A stretch of 64,000 nt of DNA. Source: Candidatus Hydrogenedentota bacterium. Lineage in GTDB: Bacteria > Hydrogenedentota > Hydrogenedentia > Hydrogenedentales > JAGMZX01. Each line of letters opens with the position of its first letter. Position 1 is the stretch's first letter. The stretch is taken from positions 19,602 to 83,601 of the forward strand of contig JAKQEQ010000037.1 of NCBI GenBank assembly GCA_029556545.1. Direction: 5' to 3'. This document shows positions 1-8,987 of the stretch, in pieces. A model generated the notes under the pieces. That model saw only the letters and a list, made by a program, of their open reading frames with translations. It had not been told where the DNA came from and did no database searches. A program made the position numbers and the translations under genes.

Positions 1-1155
1 GGATATGTGGAATCTGACTATCTGGATACACATGCAAGTTCTGACCGAACGGCATTCAGCATAACTGAAGATGATTCAGAACTTCTTTCGAGCGAGATCA
101 CCTGGACTGCAATACGCAAAGGTGTTCACGAAGCGTGCAGGGTCTTCCTAACTCCCTTTACAGAACCCGTCCGTATCCGCAAAGCCGAACGCATACAGGA
201 GTTTGTGCGCAATCAAGCGCCAATGTACCGACCTATTTTGGACCTGATTCCCGATGAAGTCAATTCAATCAGTCCGGATGCCTCGGATGGTGAAATGGAC
301 CTCCACTTGTATCGTGGTCTTCAGCGAATTGAACTCTCTCTGAAAGAGGAAGGGCAGAAATTGCTGAATACCACCAGTGGTGAGGAAGAGAACGTTGACG
401 AGTATCGGGACAAAATGAAGGAATACTTCGAGAAGGTCACAAAAATAAAGGCGGCGGACCTCGCGCGCTACGTATGCCAACGCAAAGCCATTCTTGAATT
501 CCTCAAGAAACAACTGAGCATCGCAGATGACGGCAAGTACCCAAAGGAAGACAGGGTACACAATATCATCTTCCCAATGGGCAAAACCTCCGATGAGGTG
601 CGCCTTGACGAACACAATCTATGGCTGCTTGACGAAAGGCTCGTATATCATTTCTTCCTTGCGTCTGACAAGCAGCTTCGAGTTTTGGTTCCCCTCACGA
701 ATTCCGATCACAGCGAACCAGATATCATCGTGTTCGATAAGGCGTGCGCGTTTGTTGGCTCTGAGGAACATCCGTTTTCGAGCATTACCATTATTGAGTT
801 CAAGCGCCCAATGCGGAAGGGTTACACAGAGAACACGAATCCCTTTGTCCAAGTTCGTGAGTACATTGATGAGATTCGAGCGGGAAAAGCGCGAACCCCC
901 GATGGGCGCGACATCCCGATTCTAGCTGGGATGCCCTTCTACTGTTTCATTGTCTGCGATATCGACAGCACCATCGAAAAGCAGGCCTACGATTTTGAAT
1001 TAACCAAGACACCAGATGGTCAGGGTTTCTTTGGGTTCAAGCGACAGTACGATGCCTATTTCGAGGTCATTTCCTATAGCAAAATGGCTATGGACGCCCA
1101 GAAGCGAAATGCTGTGTTCTTTGACAAACTAGGCCTACCCTCACGGGTGGGATGA
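1..1155 (+). CDS. 5'-truncated protein with PD-(D/E)XK-like C-terminal domain, probable GHKL-ATPase family
   Basis: The reading frame is open at base 1, so the N-terminus lies outside the window; a GTG at 7 is only an internal candidate start. The visible part has a charged helical middle (residues about 100-200 from that GTG). A C-terminal segment reads EPDIIVF followed about 25 residues later by IIEFKRP, giving PD at 238-239 and E-x-K at 264-266, which matches a PD-(D/E)XK nuclease core. The opening residues (YLDTHASSDRTAF) resemble the end of the ATP-binding domain of bacterial HSP90/GHKL-like proteins, so I infer a truncated GHKL protein. It stops 6 bp before mod and is probably co-transcribed with the type III cassette. 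Codon use is less GC-rich than in the later part of the window. Nuclease activity is an inference. Confidence 0.6.
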   Translation, partial: GYVESDYLDTHASSDRTAFSITEDDSELLSSEITWTAIRKGVHEACRVFLTPFTEPVRIRKAERIQEFVRNQAPMYRPILDLIPDEVNSISPDASDGEMDLHLYRGLQRIELSLKEEGQKLLNTTSGEEENVDEYRDKMKEYFEKVTKIKAADLARYVCQRKAILEFLKKQLSIADDGKYPKEDRVHNIIFPMGKTSDEVRLDEHNLWLLDERLVYHFFLASDKQLRVLVPLTNSDHSEPDIIVFDKACAFVGSEEHPFSSITIIEFKRPMRKGYTENTNPFVQVREYIDEIRAGKARTPDGRDIPILAGMPFYCFIVCDIDSTIEKQAYDFELTKTPDGQGFFGFKRQYDAYFEVISYSKMAMDAQKRNAVFFDKLGLPSRVG

Positions 1156-1161
1156 GGAACT

Positions 1162-2835
1162 ATGAGTAATCGAGCGAAACTAGAGTTGACCTGGATTGGC
1201 AAGGAGAACCGGCCCAAGTTGGAGCCACGCATTCTCTTGGAGGATCCGGAGAAGTCGTATCACGCCAAGAGCCGGGTGTCGGAGAGCGATATCTTCGACA
1301 ATATGCTGATCTTCGGGGACAATCTGCTGGCGTTGAAGGCGTTGGAGCAGGAGTTCACAGGGAAGGTCAAGTGTATCTATATTGATCCGCCTTACAACAC
1401 GGGCTCCGCTTTCACCCACTATGATGACGGCGTTGAGCACTCACTGTGGTTATCTTTGATGAGGGACAGACTTGAGCTCTTGCGGGTTCTCCTGTCCGAA
1501 AACGGAACGATCTGGATTTCCATCGACGACAATGAGTGTCACTATCTCAAAGTGTTGTTGGATGAGATCTTCGGCAGACCGAATTTCGTCGCAACGGTGA
1601 TTTGGCAAAAGATGTTCTCGCCCAAAAGTACCGCACGCCACCTGTCAGACATGCACGATCACGTCTTGCTCTACGCGAAGAATAAGGATAAGTTTGAGCG
1701 CAATCTGCTTCCGAGGAGCGCAGAGCACAACAAGATGTACAAGAATCCAGATGATGATCCAAGGGGGCCATGGACTTCTGGCGACCTTTCTGCGCGCAAT
1801 CCTTACAGCGCAGGCATTTATCCCATTACGGCCCCATCGGGAAGGATAATCTCTGGTCCACCCAAAGGGATGTACTGGCGTGTTTCAAAGGAGAAGTTCC
1901 GGGAGATGGATCGGGACAACCGGATTTGGTGGGGGGCGAAAGGGGACAATCAGCCACGAATCAAGAGGTTCCTATCCGAAGTGATGGAAGGCATTGTTCC
2001 GCAAACGATCTGGTTCCATGAAGAGGTGGGAAACACTCAGGAAGCAAAGAAAGAGGTAATGGCCGCTGTGCCATCTGAGGCGGAGGTGTTTCAGACGCCA
2101 AAACCGGAAAGGCTAATAAAACGCGTTCTTGACATCAGCACAAAACCAGGGGATCTTGTGCTTGATTCCTTTGCCGGGACTGGCACTTTGGGCGCGGTGG
2201 CGCACAAGATGGGCCGCCGCTGGATTATGGTGGAGTTGGGCGAGCATTGCCACACGCACATCATCCCGCGGTTGAAGAAGGTTATCGACGGCGAAGATCC
2301 TGGCGGCATTACGAAGGCGGTGAGTTGGGGTGGTGGGGGTGGGTTCCGCTACTACCGGCTCGCGCCGTCGCTCCTGGAGCGGGACAAGTTCGGGAACTGG
2401 GTGATCAGCAAGAAATTCAACGCGGCGATGCTGGCGGAAGCGGTGTGCAAACTCGAAGGGTTCACCTATGCGCCAAGCGATGCGGTGTATTGGCAGCAGG
2501 GACACTCAACCGAGACGGATTTCATCTACGTGACAACGCAAACGCTGACGCGGGATATGATGCAGCAATTGAGCGACGAGGTCGGCGAGAAGCGGTCGTT
2601 GCTGGTGTATTGTGGCGCGTTCCGGGGAAAGGGCGACGCATTCCCGAATCTGACGGTCAAGAAGATACCCAAGGCCGTGCTCAGGAAATGCGAATGGGGC
2701 CGCGACGACTACAGCCTCGAAATCCGCGATCTGCCCCCACCCACCCCACCACCCCAACCCGAAGGCACACCTCCTGTTTTGAGAGGCAAGGAGCGCCGTA
2801 AGAAAGAACAAGAAGGCCAGGGAGAGTTGTTTTGA
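1162..2835 (+). CDS. mod: Type III restriction-modification DNA methyltransferase (Mod)
   Basis: This is a site-specific adenine-N6 DNA methyltransferase, the modification and recognition subunit of a type III restriction system. Motif IV (DPPYNTG, residue 75 onward) comes before the AdoMet motif I (DSFAGTGT, about 335-342). That order is the beta class typical of type III Mod. At 557 aa the length is usual. The C-terminus ends in a Pro-rich stretch and EGQGELF, a tail common in this family. The ATG at 1162 follows a GAGGA-like ribosome site and lies 6 bp after the upstream stop. Its partner res begins at 3304; the normal mod-res adjacency is interrupted by the GxxExxY cassette. The codons for the Pro-rich tail create a C-rich tract at about 2733-2760. 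Confidence 0.95.
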   Translation: MSNRAKLELTWIGKENRPKLEPRILLEDPEKSYHAKSRVSESDIFDNMLIFGDNLLALKALEQEFTGKVKCIYIDPPYNTGSAFTHYDDGVEHSLWLSLMRDRLELLRVLLSENGTIWISIDDNECHYLKVLLDEIFGRPNFVATVIWQKMFSPKSTARHLSDMHDHVLLYAKNKDKFERNLLPRSAEHNKMYKNPDDDPRGPWTSGDLSARNPYSAGIYPITAPSGRIISGPPKGMYWRVSKEKFREMDRDNRIWWGAKGDNQPRIKRFLSEVMEGIVPQTIWFHEEVGNTQEAKKEVMAAVPSEAEVFQTPKPERLIKRVLDISTKPGDLVLDSFAGTGTLGAVAHKMGRRWIMVELGEHCHTHIIPRLKKVIDGEDPGGITKAVSWGGGGGFRYYRLAPSLLERDKFGNWVISKKFNAAMLAEAVCKLEGFTYAPSDAVYWQQGHSTETDFIYVTTQTLTRDMMQQLSDEVGEKRSLLVYCGAFRGKGDAFPNLTVKKIPKAVLRKCEWGRDDYSLEIRDLPPPTPPPQPEGTPPVLRGKERRKKEQEGQGELF

Positions 2836-2841
2836 TGGATG

Positions 2842-2868
2842 CACCACGAAGCCGCGAAGGACACGAAG
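2842..2868 (+). repeat. Left arm of 27-bp inverted repeat flanking GxxExxY gene
   Basis: The 27 bases here match the reverse complement of 3260-3286 with one mismatch. The unit is built from 9-bp steps (CACGAAGCC, GCGAAGGAC). It begins 7 bp after the mod stop codon and ends just before the GxxExxY start. Confidence 0.9.
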
Positions 2869-2879
2869 GGAGGCGATGA

Positions 2880-3251
2880 ATGGAGTTCGATTCGTTGTCC
2901 AACCGCGTGATCGGGTGCGCCTTGGAGGTGCATCGCCACTTGGGGCCTGGACTTTTGGAGTCCGCCTATGAGGAATGCCTTGCCTATGAGTTGCAGGTGG
3001 CGGGGCTGGCATTTTCGCGCCAGGTGGATTTGCCGGTGACCTATAAGGGTTTGCGCCTGGATTGCTGTTATCGAATGGATGTGGTTGTCGAGAATACGCT
3101 GCTGCTGGAACTCAAGAGCGTGGAGGCGTTGTTGCCGATCCACGAGGCGCAATTGTTGACCTATATGAAACTGTCCGGGCTGAAAACCGGCCTGCTCATG
3201 AACTTCAACGAACGCTATCTGAAAGATGGACTGAAAAGGATGGTGTTATGA
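2880..3251 (+). CDS. GxxExxY family protein
   Basis: This 123-aa protein carries the GxxExxY signature near its N-terminus (HLGPGLLESAYEECLAYEL). The family (PF13366) has no established function; its fold is predicted to be PD-(D/E)XK-like, and a late segment (LLLELKSVEAL) supplies the E-x-K element. The ATG at 2880 follows GGGAGGCG. The gene sits between mod and res, in the same orientation, bracketed by a near-perfect 27-bp inverted repeat (2842-2868 and 3260-3286). That arrangement suggests it arrived as a small discrete cassette without disrupting either neighbour. The length is complete for the family. Confidence 0.9.
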   Translation: MEFDSLSNRVIGCALEVHRHLGPGLLESAYEECLAYELQVAGLAFSRQVDLPVTYKGLRLDCCYRMDVVVENTLLLELKSVEALLPIHEAQLLTYMKLSGLKTGLLMNFNERYLKDGLKRMVL

Positions 3252-3259
3252 ATTTCCTT

Positions 3260-3286
3260 CTTCGTGCCCTTCGCGGCTTCGTGGTG
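3260..3286 (-). repeat. Right arm of 27-bp inverted repeat flanking GxxExxY gene
   Basis: This is the reverse complement of 2842-2868 with a single difference. It lies between the GxxExxY stop and the ribosome-binding site of res (AAAGGAGT, about 3290). Confidence 0.9.
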
Positions 3287-3303
3287 AACCAAAGGAGTGG
3301 CAT

Positions 3304-5970
3304 GTGAACCCCCAAGTAAACGCCATCAGCAACCGCCTGAGCCTGCGTCCGCCGCAGCGCGAGGCGCTGGAGATTTTGGACCGCGTGTGCGAGATCATCT
3401 CGCTGGAGAAGGGGGCGGACCTTGATCAGGCGCTGAGCGTCATCCGGTCCGAATTCCCTACGGTCGCCGATTTCGAGCGGGAGTTTCCCTCGCTGTGCTT
3501 CGCACTGGCGACGGGCGTGGGCAAGACGCGGCTCATGGGGGCCTTCATCAGCTACCTGTTCCGCGTCGAAAACATCCGGCATTTCTTCGTGCTGGCCCCT
3601 AACCTGACCATCTACAGCAAGCTGATCGCGGACTTCACGCCGAACACGCCAAAGTACGTACTCCAAGGCATCTCGGAATTCGCCACCACCCCGCCCGTGA
3701 TTATCACGGGCGACACCTACGAGCAAGGCATCGGCGTGCGCGAGGGCTACCTGTTCGAGGCGGGCGAGGTGCACATCAACATCTTCAACATCTCGAAGAT
3801 CAACTCCGAGGTGCGCGGCGGCAGCGCCCCGCGCATCAAGCGCCTGAGCGAGTACATCGGCGAGAGCTATTTCGAGTACCTGTCCAAGCTGGATGACCTG
3901 GTGCTGATCATGGACGAGTCGCATCGGTATCGCGCGACCGCCGGGGTGCGCGCCATCAACGAACTTCGACCTATTATCGGCCTGGAACTGACGGCCACGC
4001 CCCAGATCGAACGCGGCGGCGGGGCGGACCCGTTCAAGAACGTCATCTACAGCTATCCGCTGTCGTGCGCCCTGGACGACGGCTTCGTCAAGGAGCCCGC
4101 CGTGGCCACGCGCGAGAATTTCATCGCGGACAATTACGACCGCGACGGCCTGGAGCGGCTGAAACTCGAAGACGGCGTCCGGTTCCACGAGAACACCAAG
4201 GTCGAGTTGGAGGTGTTCGCCCGCGAAAACAGCCGCCCCATCGTAAAACCGTTCATGCTGGTGGTGGCGCAGGACACGGAGCACGCCGACGCACTGGTCA
4301 AGGTCATCGAGGATGACGCCTTCTTCGAGGGGCGGTACAGGGGGAAGGTGATCACGGTGCACTCGAACCTGCGCGGCGAGGAGAAAGACGATACCGTGCA
4401 GCAGTTGCTCTCCGTGGAGGATCCGGCCAATCCCATCGAGATCGTGGTGCACGTCAACATGCTCAAAGAGGGCTGGGACGTGACCAACCTGTACACCATC
4501 GTGCCGTTGCGCACCGCGAACTCCCGGACGCTGGTCGAGCAGTCCATCGGGCGCGGCCTCCGCCTGCCCTACGGCAAGCGGACGGGCAATCCCGCCGTGG
4601 ACCGGCTGACCATCGTGTCGCACGACCGGTTCCAGGAAATCATCGACCACGCCAACGACCCCAACTCCATCATCCGCACGGGCATCATCATCGGGCGCGA
4701 TGTCTCGGACGAACGGACGAAGGTGGTGGTGGTGCCGCCGACCATCGAGGCGCGGATAACGGGCGATGACGCCCAGGCGGCGGGCCAGCAGGGCCTGCTG
4801 TTCGACCGGCCCGAAGAGCGCCAAATCGCCCGCACCGTGCTCAACATCATCCGCGACTACGAGCGGCTGCCGCGCTCGGGCGATCTGTTGTCGCCCGAAG
4901 TGCAGAAGGAGTTGGTGGAGAAGACGGCGGCGGTGGTGACGCCGAAGCAGTACGAGATCGAGGGCACGTCCGAAAGGGTGGACCTGGTCAGGGTCGTTCG
5001 CGAGACGGCGGCGCAGTACGTGGCGATGTCGATCGACATCCCGCGGATCGTGGTGGTGCCGACCGGCGAGGTGACCGGCGGTTTCCAGGACTTCGATTTG
5101 GACACCTCCAACGTGCATCTCCAGCCGGTGGCCAACGACCTCATTTCGCAGGGGTTGCATAAAGGCCAGCGCTACCACCTGATCAGCGGCGACGGCATCG
5201 TGCCGGAGGAGCGGCTGGAAGACTACCTTGTTCGCGGCCTGATCGACTTTGACGACATCAACTATGACGATAACGCGGACCTCTTGTACAAGTTGGCCGG
5301 ACAGATGGTCCGGCACCTGCAATCGTATCTGAAAAGCGAAGACGACGTGCTGAACGTGCTGCAGTATCACCAGCAGACGCTGGTTAACCTTATCCATGCG
5401 CAGATGCTCGCTTATTATAAGGAAGAGGCCACCGAGTACACGGCGCAGGTGACCAGGGGGTTCACCACCATCCGCGCGAACGCCTACAACGCGCCCGCCG
5501 ATGAGCCCGTCCGTGACGTGCGCACGCCTGTGCCGGACTTGCAGAACATCCGTCGGATGCTGTTCGGCGGGTTCCGCAGGTGCCTGTATGGCGTGCAGAA
5601 ATTCGATGCGGATTCGGAGCGTCGCTTCGCCGTGATCCTGGATACCGACCGCGACGTGCAGAAGTGGTTCAAGCCGGTGCGCGGCGACTTTCAGATCCAT
5701 TACGGCCATGACGACGCGGCGTACAACCCCGACTTCGTGGTGGAGACGGATAAGGCCAAGTACATTTGCGAACCCAAGGCCGCCAACGAGATGACCGATG
5801 AGACGGTGCTGGCTAAGGCGCGGGCCGCCGCCGTGTGGTGCGAGCATGCTTCCAAGCATGCCCGCGACCATGACGGGAAGCCCTGGTCCTACCTCCTCAT
5901 CCCCGACGACCAAATCCGCGAAAACATGACGCTGCAAGGACTTGCAGCGGCGCACACCTTCCGGGCATGA
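3304..5970 (+). CDS. res: Type III restriction endonuclease subunit (Res)
   Basis: This is the ATP-dependent translocase/endonuclease of the type III system; it forms a complex with Mod and cuts DNA between head-to-head unmodified sites. It has a superfamily 2 helicase core: Walker A (ATGVGKT, about 69-75), a DESH box (204-207), the ATP-linking TATPQ motif, and a motif VI region (SIGRGLRLPYG). The C-terminal nuclease has PD at about 809-810 and E-x-K at 823-825. At 888 aa it is close to the usual length. GTG at 3304 is chosen because AGGAG lies about 7 bp upstream. The gene is distinctly GC-rich compared with the 5' part of mod. All catalytic motifs I can check look intact, so the system is probably functional. 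Confidence 0.95.
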   Translation: MNPQVNAISNRLSLRPPQREALEILDRVCEIISLEKGADLDQALSVIRSEFPTVADFEREFPSLCFALATGVGKTRLMGAFISYLFRVENIRHFFVLAPNLTIYSKLIADFTPNTPKYVLQGISEFATTPPVIITGDTYEQGIGVREGYLFEAGEVHINIFNISKINSEVRGGSAPRIKRLSEYIGESYFEYLSKLDDLVLIMDESHRYRATAGVRAINELRPIIGLELTATPQIERGGGADPFKNVIYSYPLSCALDDGFVKEPAVATRENFIADNYDRDGLERLKLEDGVRFHENTKVELEVFARENSRPIVKPFMLVVAQDTEHADALVKVIEDDAFFEGRYRGKVITVHSNLRGEEKDDTVQQLLSVEDPANPIEIVVHVNMLKEGWDVTNLYTIVPLRTANSRTLVEQSIGRGLRLPYGKRTGNPAVDRLTIVSHDRFQEIIDHANDPNSIIRTGIIIGRDVSDERTKVVVVPPTIEARITGDDAQAAGQQGLLFDRPEERQIARTVLNIIRDYERLPRSGDLLSPEVQKELVEKTAAVVTPKQYEIEGTSERVDLVRVVRETAAQYVAMSIDIPRIVVVPTGEVTGGFQDFDLDTSNVHLQPVANDLISQGLHKGQRYHLISGDGIVPEERLEDYLVRGLIDFDDINYDDNADLLYKLAGQMVRHLQSYLKSEDDVLNVLQYHQQTLVNLIHAQMLAYYKEEATEYTAQVTRGFTTIRANAYNAPADEPVRDVRTPVPDLQNIRRMLFGGFRRCLYGVQKFDADSERRFAVILDTDRDVQKWFKPVRGDFQIHYGHDDAAYNPDFVVETDKAKYICEPKAANEMTDETVLAKARAAAVWCEHASKHARDHDGKPWSYLLIPDDQIRENMTLQGLAAAHTFRA

Positions 5971-5996
5971 GGGTGGGGTGGGTGGGGTGGGTGGGG
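5971..5996 (+). repeat. G-rich 9-bp tandem repeat, G-quadruplex-forming candidate
   Basis: Three 9-bp units of the form GGGTGGGGT start immediately after the res stop codon. They give runs of three or four Gs separated by single Ts, an ideal intramolecular G-quadruplex pattern on the plus strand. Confidence 0.75.
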
Positions 5997-6044
5997 TATT
6001 CCCCAATCCGGTTGCGCAGACGCGCCAGACCATAGGTTTAGGTA

Positions 6045-6899
6045 ATGATGAATAAAGTTGATTGGGAGAGCCTTGAGCGCCTCCAGAATAGAATCGAGAA
6101 GCGCATTCACAAGCGCCTTACACGGGAGAACCGTCCCGGACTTCAGGCATGGCTCTTGGACGAGTTTCGTCTTCGGGCTGAGGCAGAAACGGAACTCGAT
6201 ATCACGCTTGGCAAGGACGGATGGACGGAGCTTGAGGTTTTGAAGCTCTACCTTGACGAGCTTTCAACCGGGGAACGTGGTCTGCATGGCCGTCTCTTGC
6301 CCGATTTGATTATGGCTCTTTTTGCCGAGTTGAGACTATTTGAGGCGGCCAAGGCGTTCGAAGACGGCAACAAACGCGCTGGAAGTGTTGCGATGTGCGA
6401 CGCAGAGGCCGCGATTGCGTTCGCGGAGAATCGTGCCAAAGAAAAGAAGAAAGGCCGACGCGCAAAGTATTTCCCCGGTCCCAAAGGCGTCCGCCTAGTG
6501 ATTCCGACTGAGCCGGAGCGACGAGACAAATCGGTGCGGCGTGATTCGGTCAAGTGGGCAGCCCTTTATCATCTAATGACAAAAGCGTGGAATTCCGGTG
6601 GGTGCGAACTTCGGGGTCTGCGCAAACACCCGAGGGAACGGCTGAGCAAGGTCACTTCTCTTTGGGATTCGGTGCATCGCGAAATGGAGCAAACAGGAAC
6701 TGATGTTCAAGAGTCTGTAGGCGATGAATTGCAGACCGTGCTGAACCGCTGGATGCGTAGCTTCGCCTGCCCGTCGCGTCTTTCTCCTTCGTATAGACTC
6801 TGGGCTTACGAACACCGAGACGCACTTCGAGACACATTCACGAATGAGTCCGATACAGGATTCGCCAAAGGTTCAAAGCAAGACCGTATGCGTTTCTAA
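6045..6899 (+). CDS. Hypothetical protein (284 aa)
   Basis: I do not recognise this protein. It is predicted to be mostly helical and charged, with a Lys/Arg-rich central stretch (KEKKKGRRAKYFPGPKG, about 128-144) that could bind nucleic acid. It has no signal peptide, membrane segment or obvious catalytic motif. Two adjacent ATGs (6045, 6048) are possible starts, and no strong ribosome site precedes either. It lies between the restriction cassette and the replication block, on the same strand as both. Base composition is less GC-rich than in res, which fits separate acquisition. Confidence 0.6.
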   Translation: MMNKVDWESLERLQNRIEKRIHKRLTRENRPGLQAWLLDEFRLRAEAETELDITLGKDGWTELEVLKLYLDELSTGERGLHGRLLPDLIMALFAELRLFEAAKAFEDGNKRAGSVAMCDAEAAIAFAENRAKEKKKGRRAKYFPGPKGVRLVIPTEPERRDKSVRRDSVKWAALYHLMTKAWNSGGCELRGLRKHPRERLSKVTSLWDSVHREMEQTGTDVQESVGDELQTVLNRWMRSFACPSRLSPSYRLWAYEHRDALRDTFTNESDTGFAKGSKQDRMRF

Positions 6900-7191
6900 G
6901 CTTCTGGTTGGTGTGAGGGTACGTCACCTCTCTTGAACCGGCGCATCCTTTTCGCTGAAGTCCATTTCCCTGCGCGTTAATGAACGCTATCACACCGACA
7001 CTCGATTTCTCTACACCCCCCGATTTTGACAATCTCGCACGTGAGGGGCGGTTTTGCGCCGTCGCGCCGAACGGTAAGACCCCTCCCCTACCTCGTCTTG
7101 CTATCCACATCACAAGGCTGCGCATCAGCAATAATTACATGGCGTAAGAACCACTTTATGCAGCAGTCAAACTACTGGAGGTTGAAGTTAC

Positions 7192-8979
7192 ATGATGAAA
7201 GACAAGTCGAAGTTAGATGTGCCGGATGAGGCCCTCATCGCTGAAATGCAGGTTGAGGTTAACGCGGAGCGTGCGGAACTGGCCAAGGGCACGGTTGAGC
7301 AAAAGTGTGATGTTACTTACGAAAGCACACCTGACGGTGTGGTCACTACTGTCTCAGACGACGTTCTCTTTGCCGATGGCCTTCCGGTGATAGAGATGGT
7401 CGACCGTGCGCGGTACGAAGTTTCTGATGATGCCCTTCGCGCGTTGGTGTTGCGGAACACGCCGCCGTGGGTGTTCACCATGCGCCGAGAACTTGTTCGC
7501 GTCGTGCAGGATGAGAATGGCGCATTCCTGGACCCATACAATATTGACAGCCTTCGAGGTGATCTTGACAGGAGCGCTCATTATACCAGGACCGCCCGCT
7601 CGCATATCGCTGTTTCCACTATCACCGAAGCTTACGTCCGCGACATCTTAGCGCGGCGGAGATTCCCTGGGTTCCCTTCGTTGCGCGGTGTCATCACCGC
7701 ACCTTGCATCAGCCCTGACGGATCCCTGATTGACACGCCGGGGTATCACGAAGAGTCTGGGCTGTACTATGCGCCCGGCTCCGGACTCGAAAGCATTCGT
7801 GTCTCTGACCGTCCGACGAAAGAGGAAGTGAAGATGTCCATCGCTCTTATCAGCGAGGTCATTGTAGATTTCTGCTTTCTGGATGAAGCCAGCCGCGCAA
7901 ATGCGTTTGCCCTTATCATTACACCTTTCGTACGCCCGAACATTGAAGGTCCGGTGCCGTTAGCAATCGTCTCAAGCCCGGCGCAAGGAACGGGAAAATC
8001 ACTTCTAGCAGACGTGACATCTATCCTCTATACCGGCACGCACTACAAAGGCTTGATGCTCGAATCAGAGGCCGAAACCCAGAAGCGTTTGACGACAGCG
8101 CTGATGAAAGGCCGCCCGATTATTGTCCTTGACAACCTCGTTGGCCGTGTGTCGAGCCCGAGTGTCGCGAGGGCCGTCAGCGAATCCATTTGGAGCTCTC
8201 GTCTGTTGGGGCAAAACAGGGAGGTTGAAATCCCCGTCTGGGTTACGTGGATTGGTAACGGCAACAATGTCGGCCTGAGTTCCGAGATCGTGCGCCGTTC
8301 ATATCCCATTCGTCTTGATGCCAAGATGCGGCGGCCTCACACGCGCAAGGGCTTTCGTCATCCCAAACTGCTTGCTTGGGTAAAGAAGGAACGGACCAAG
8401 ATCGTGTCTGCAATTCTGACGCTGCTCAAAGCGTACTCCGTGTCTTTGGATCGGCCTCCCGTGGACGTTCCAGTCATGGGTCTGTTCGGGGAATGGGCGG
8501 AGCTTCTTGGCGGAATACTGGCCTTTGCCGAAATACCTTCGTTCTTAGGCAACCTTCAGGAATTCTGGTCGGAAGATGACGACGAAGCCCAGCAATGGGA
8601 GATTCTCTTGCTCGAAGTGTACCGAAAGTATGGTGGAAAACCGATGGAAGCGAACAAGATCGCCGCCCTGCCTGTGGAATTCTTCCCAGAGTTCCTCGCG
8701 GATTATTACGAGCGACCGTCATTTCCGGTTAGGCTCGGCAAGGCGCTGGCCAACATTAGGGACCGCGTGTTCAACGACGATGGCCTTCGTGTCGAGAAGG
8801 TGAAGTCTGTGCATGGCAAGAGTCTGTGGCGCGTGGTTACCCCGACGGCGCATTCGGATGGGCCGAATATCGTACCGCTGCCCACCGTAGCGGCATCGCC
8901 TGCACCTCTCCCGAAAAGGTCTCAGACCAGTCAAGACGACGGAAGCCAGGTCGCCCCGAACTTGCAAGCCGGTCAATAG
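7192..8979 (+). CDS. Phage/plasmid-type AAA+ ATPase, probable replicative helicase
   Basis: This 595-aa protein has a Walker A motif (PAQGTGKSLL, about 263-272) and a Walker B-like IIVLDNL about 45 residues later. A sensor-like stretch (WVTWIGNGNNVGL) is followed by an arginine-rich segment (RRSYPIRLDAKMRRP). This layout resembles ATPases of phage and plasmid replication modules, where such proteins act as helicases or loaders. A CHC2 primase fragment and a DNA polymerase follow within 10 bp, which supports a replication role. ATG at 7192 follows CTGGAGG about 10 bp upstream; a second ATG is adjacent. The N-terminal third is unassigned. The C-terminus is Ser/Pro-rich. The precise family is uncertain. 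Confidence 0.7.
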   Translation: MMKDKSKLDVPDEALIAEMQVEVNAERAELAKGTVEQKCDVTYESTPDGVVTTVSDDVLFADGLPVIEMVDRARYEVSDDALRALVLRNTPPWVFTMRRELVRVVQDENGAFLDPYNIDSLRGDLDRSAHYTRTARSHIAVSTITEAYVRDILARRRFPGFPSLRGVITAPCISPDGSLIDTPGYHEESGLYYAPGSGLESIRVSDRPTKEEVKMSIALISEVIVDFCFLDEASRANAFALIITPFVRPNIEGPVPLAIVSSPAQGTGKSLLADVTSILYTGTHYKGLMLESEAETQKRLTTALMKGRPIIVLDNLVGRVSSPSVARAVSESIWSSRLLGQNREVEIPVWVTWIGNGNNVGLSSEIVRRSYPIRLDAKMRRPHTRKGFRHPKLLAWVKKERTKIVSAILTLLKAYSVSLDRPPVDVPVMGLFGEWAELLGGILAFAEIPSFLGNLQEFWSEDDDEAQQWEILLLEVYRKYGGKPMEANKIAALPVEFFPEFLADYYERPSFPVRLGKALANIRDRVFNDDGLRVEKVKSVHGKSLWRVVTPTAHSDGPNIVPLPTVAASPAPLPKRSQTSQDDGSQVAPNLQAGQ

Positions 8980-8987
8980 GTGCCCCA

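Noticed and set aside
3205..6033. A 942-codon open frame on the minus strand opposite res
   Set aside because: The product is His/Arg/Val-rich with no domain, while the plus strand shows complete Res motifs; it is an artefact of GC-rich codon use.
7026..7229. Small frame overlapping the start of the AAA+ gene
   Set aside because: No ribosome site, no domain, and it runs into the strong start of the ATPase gene.
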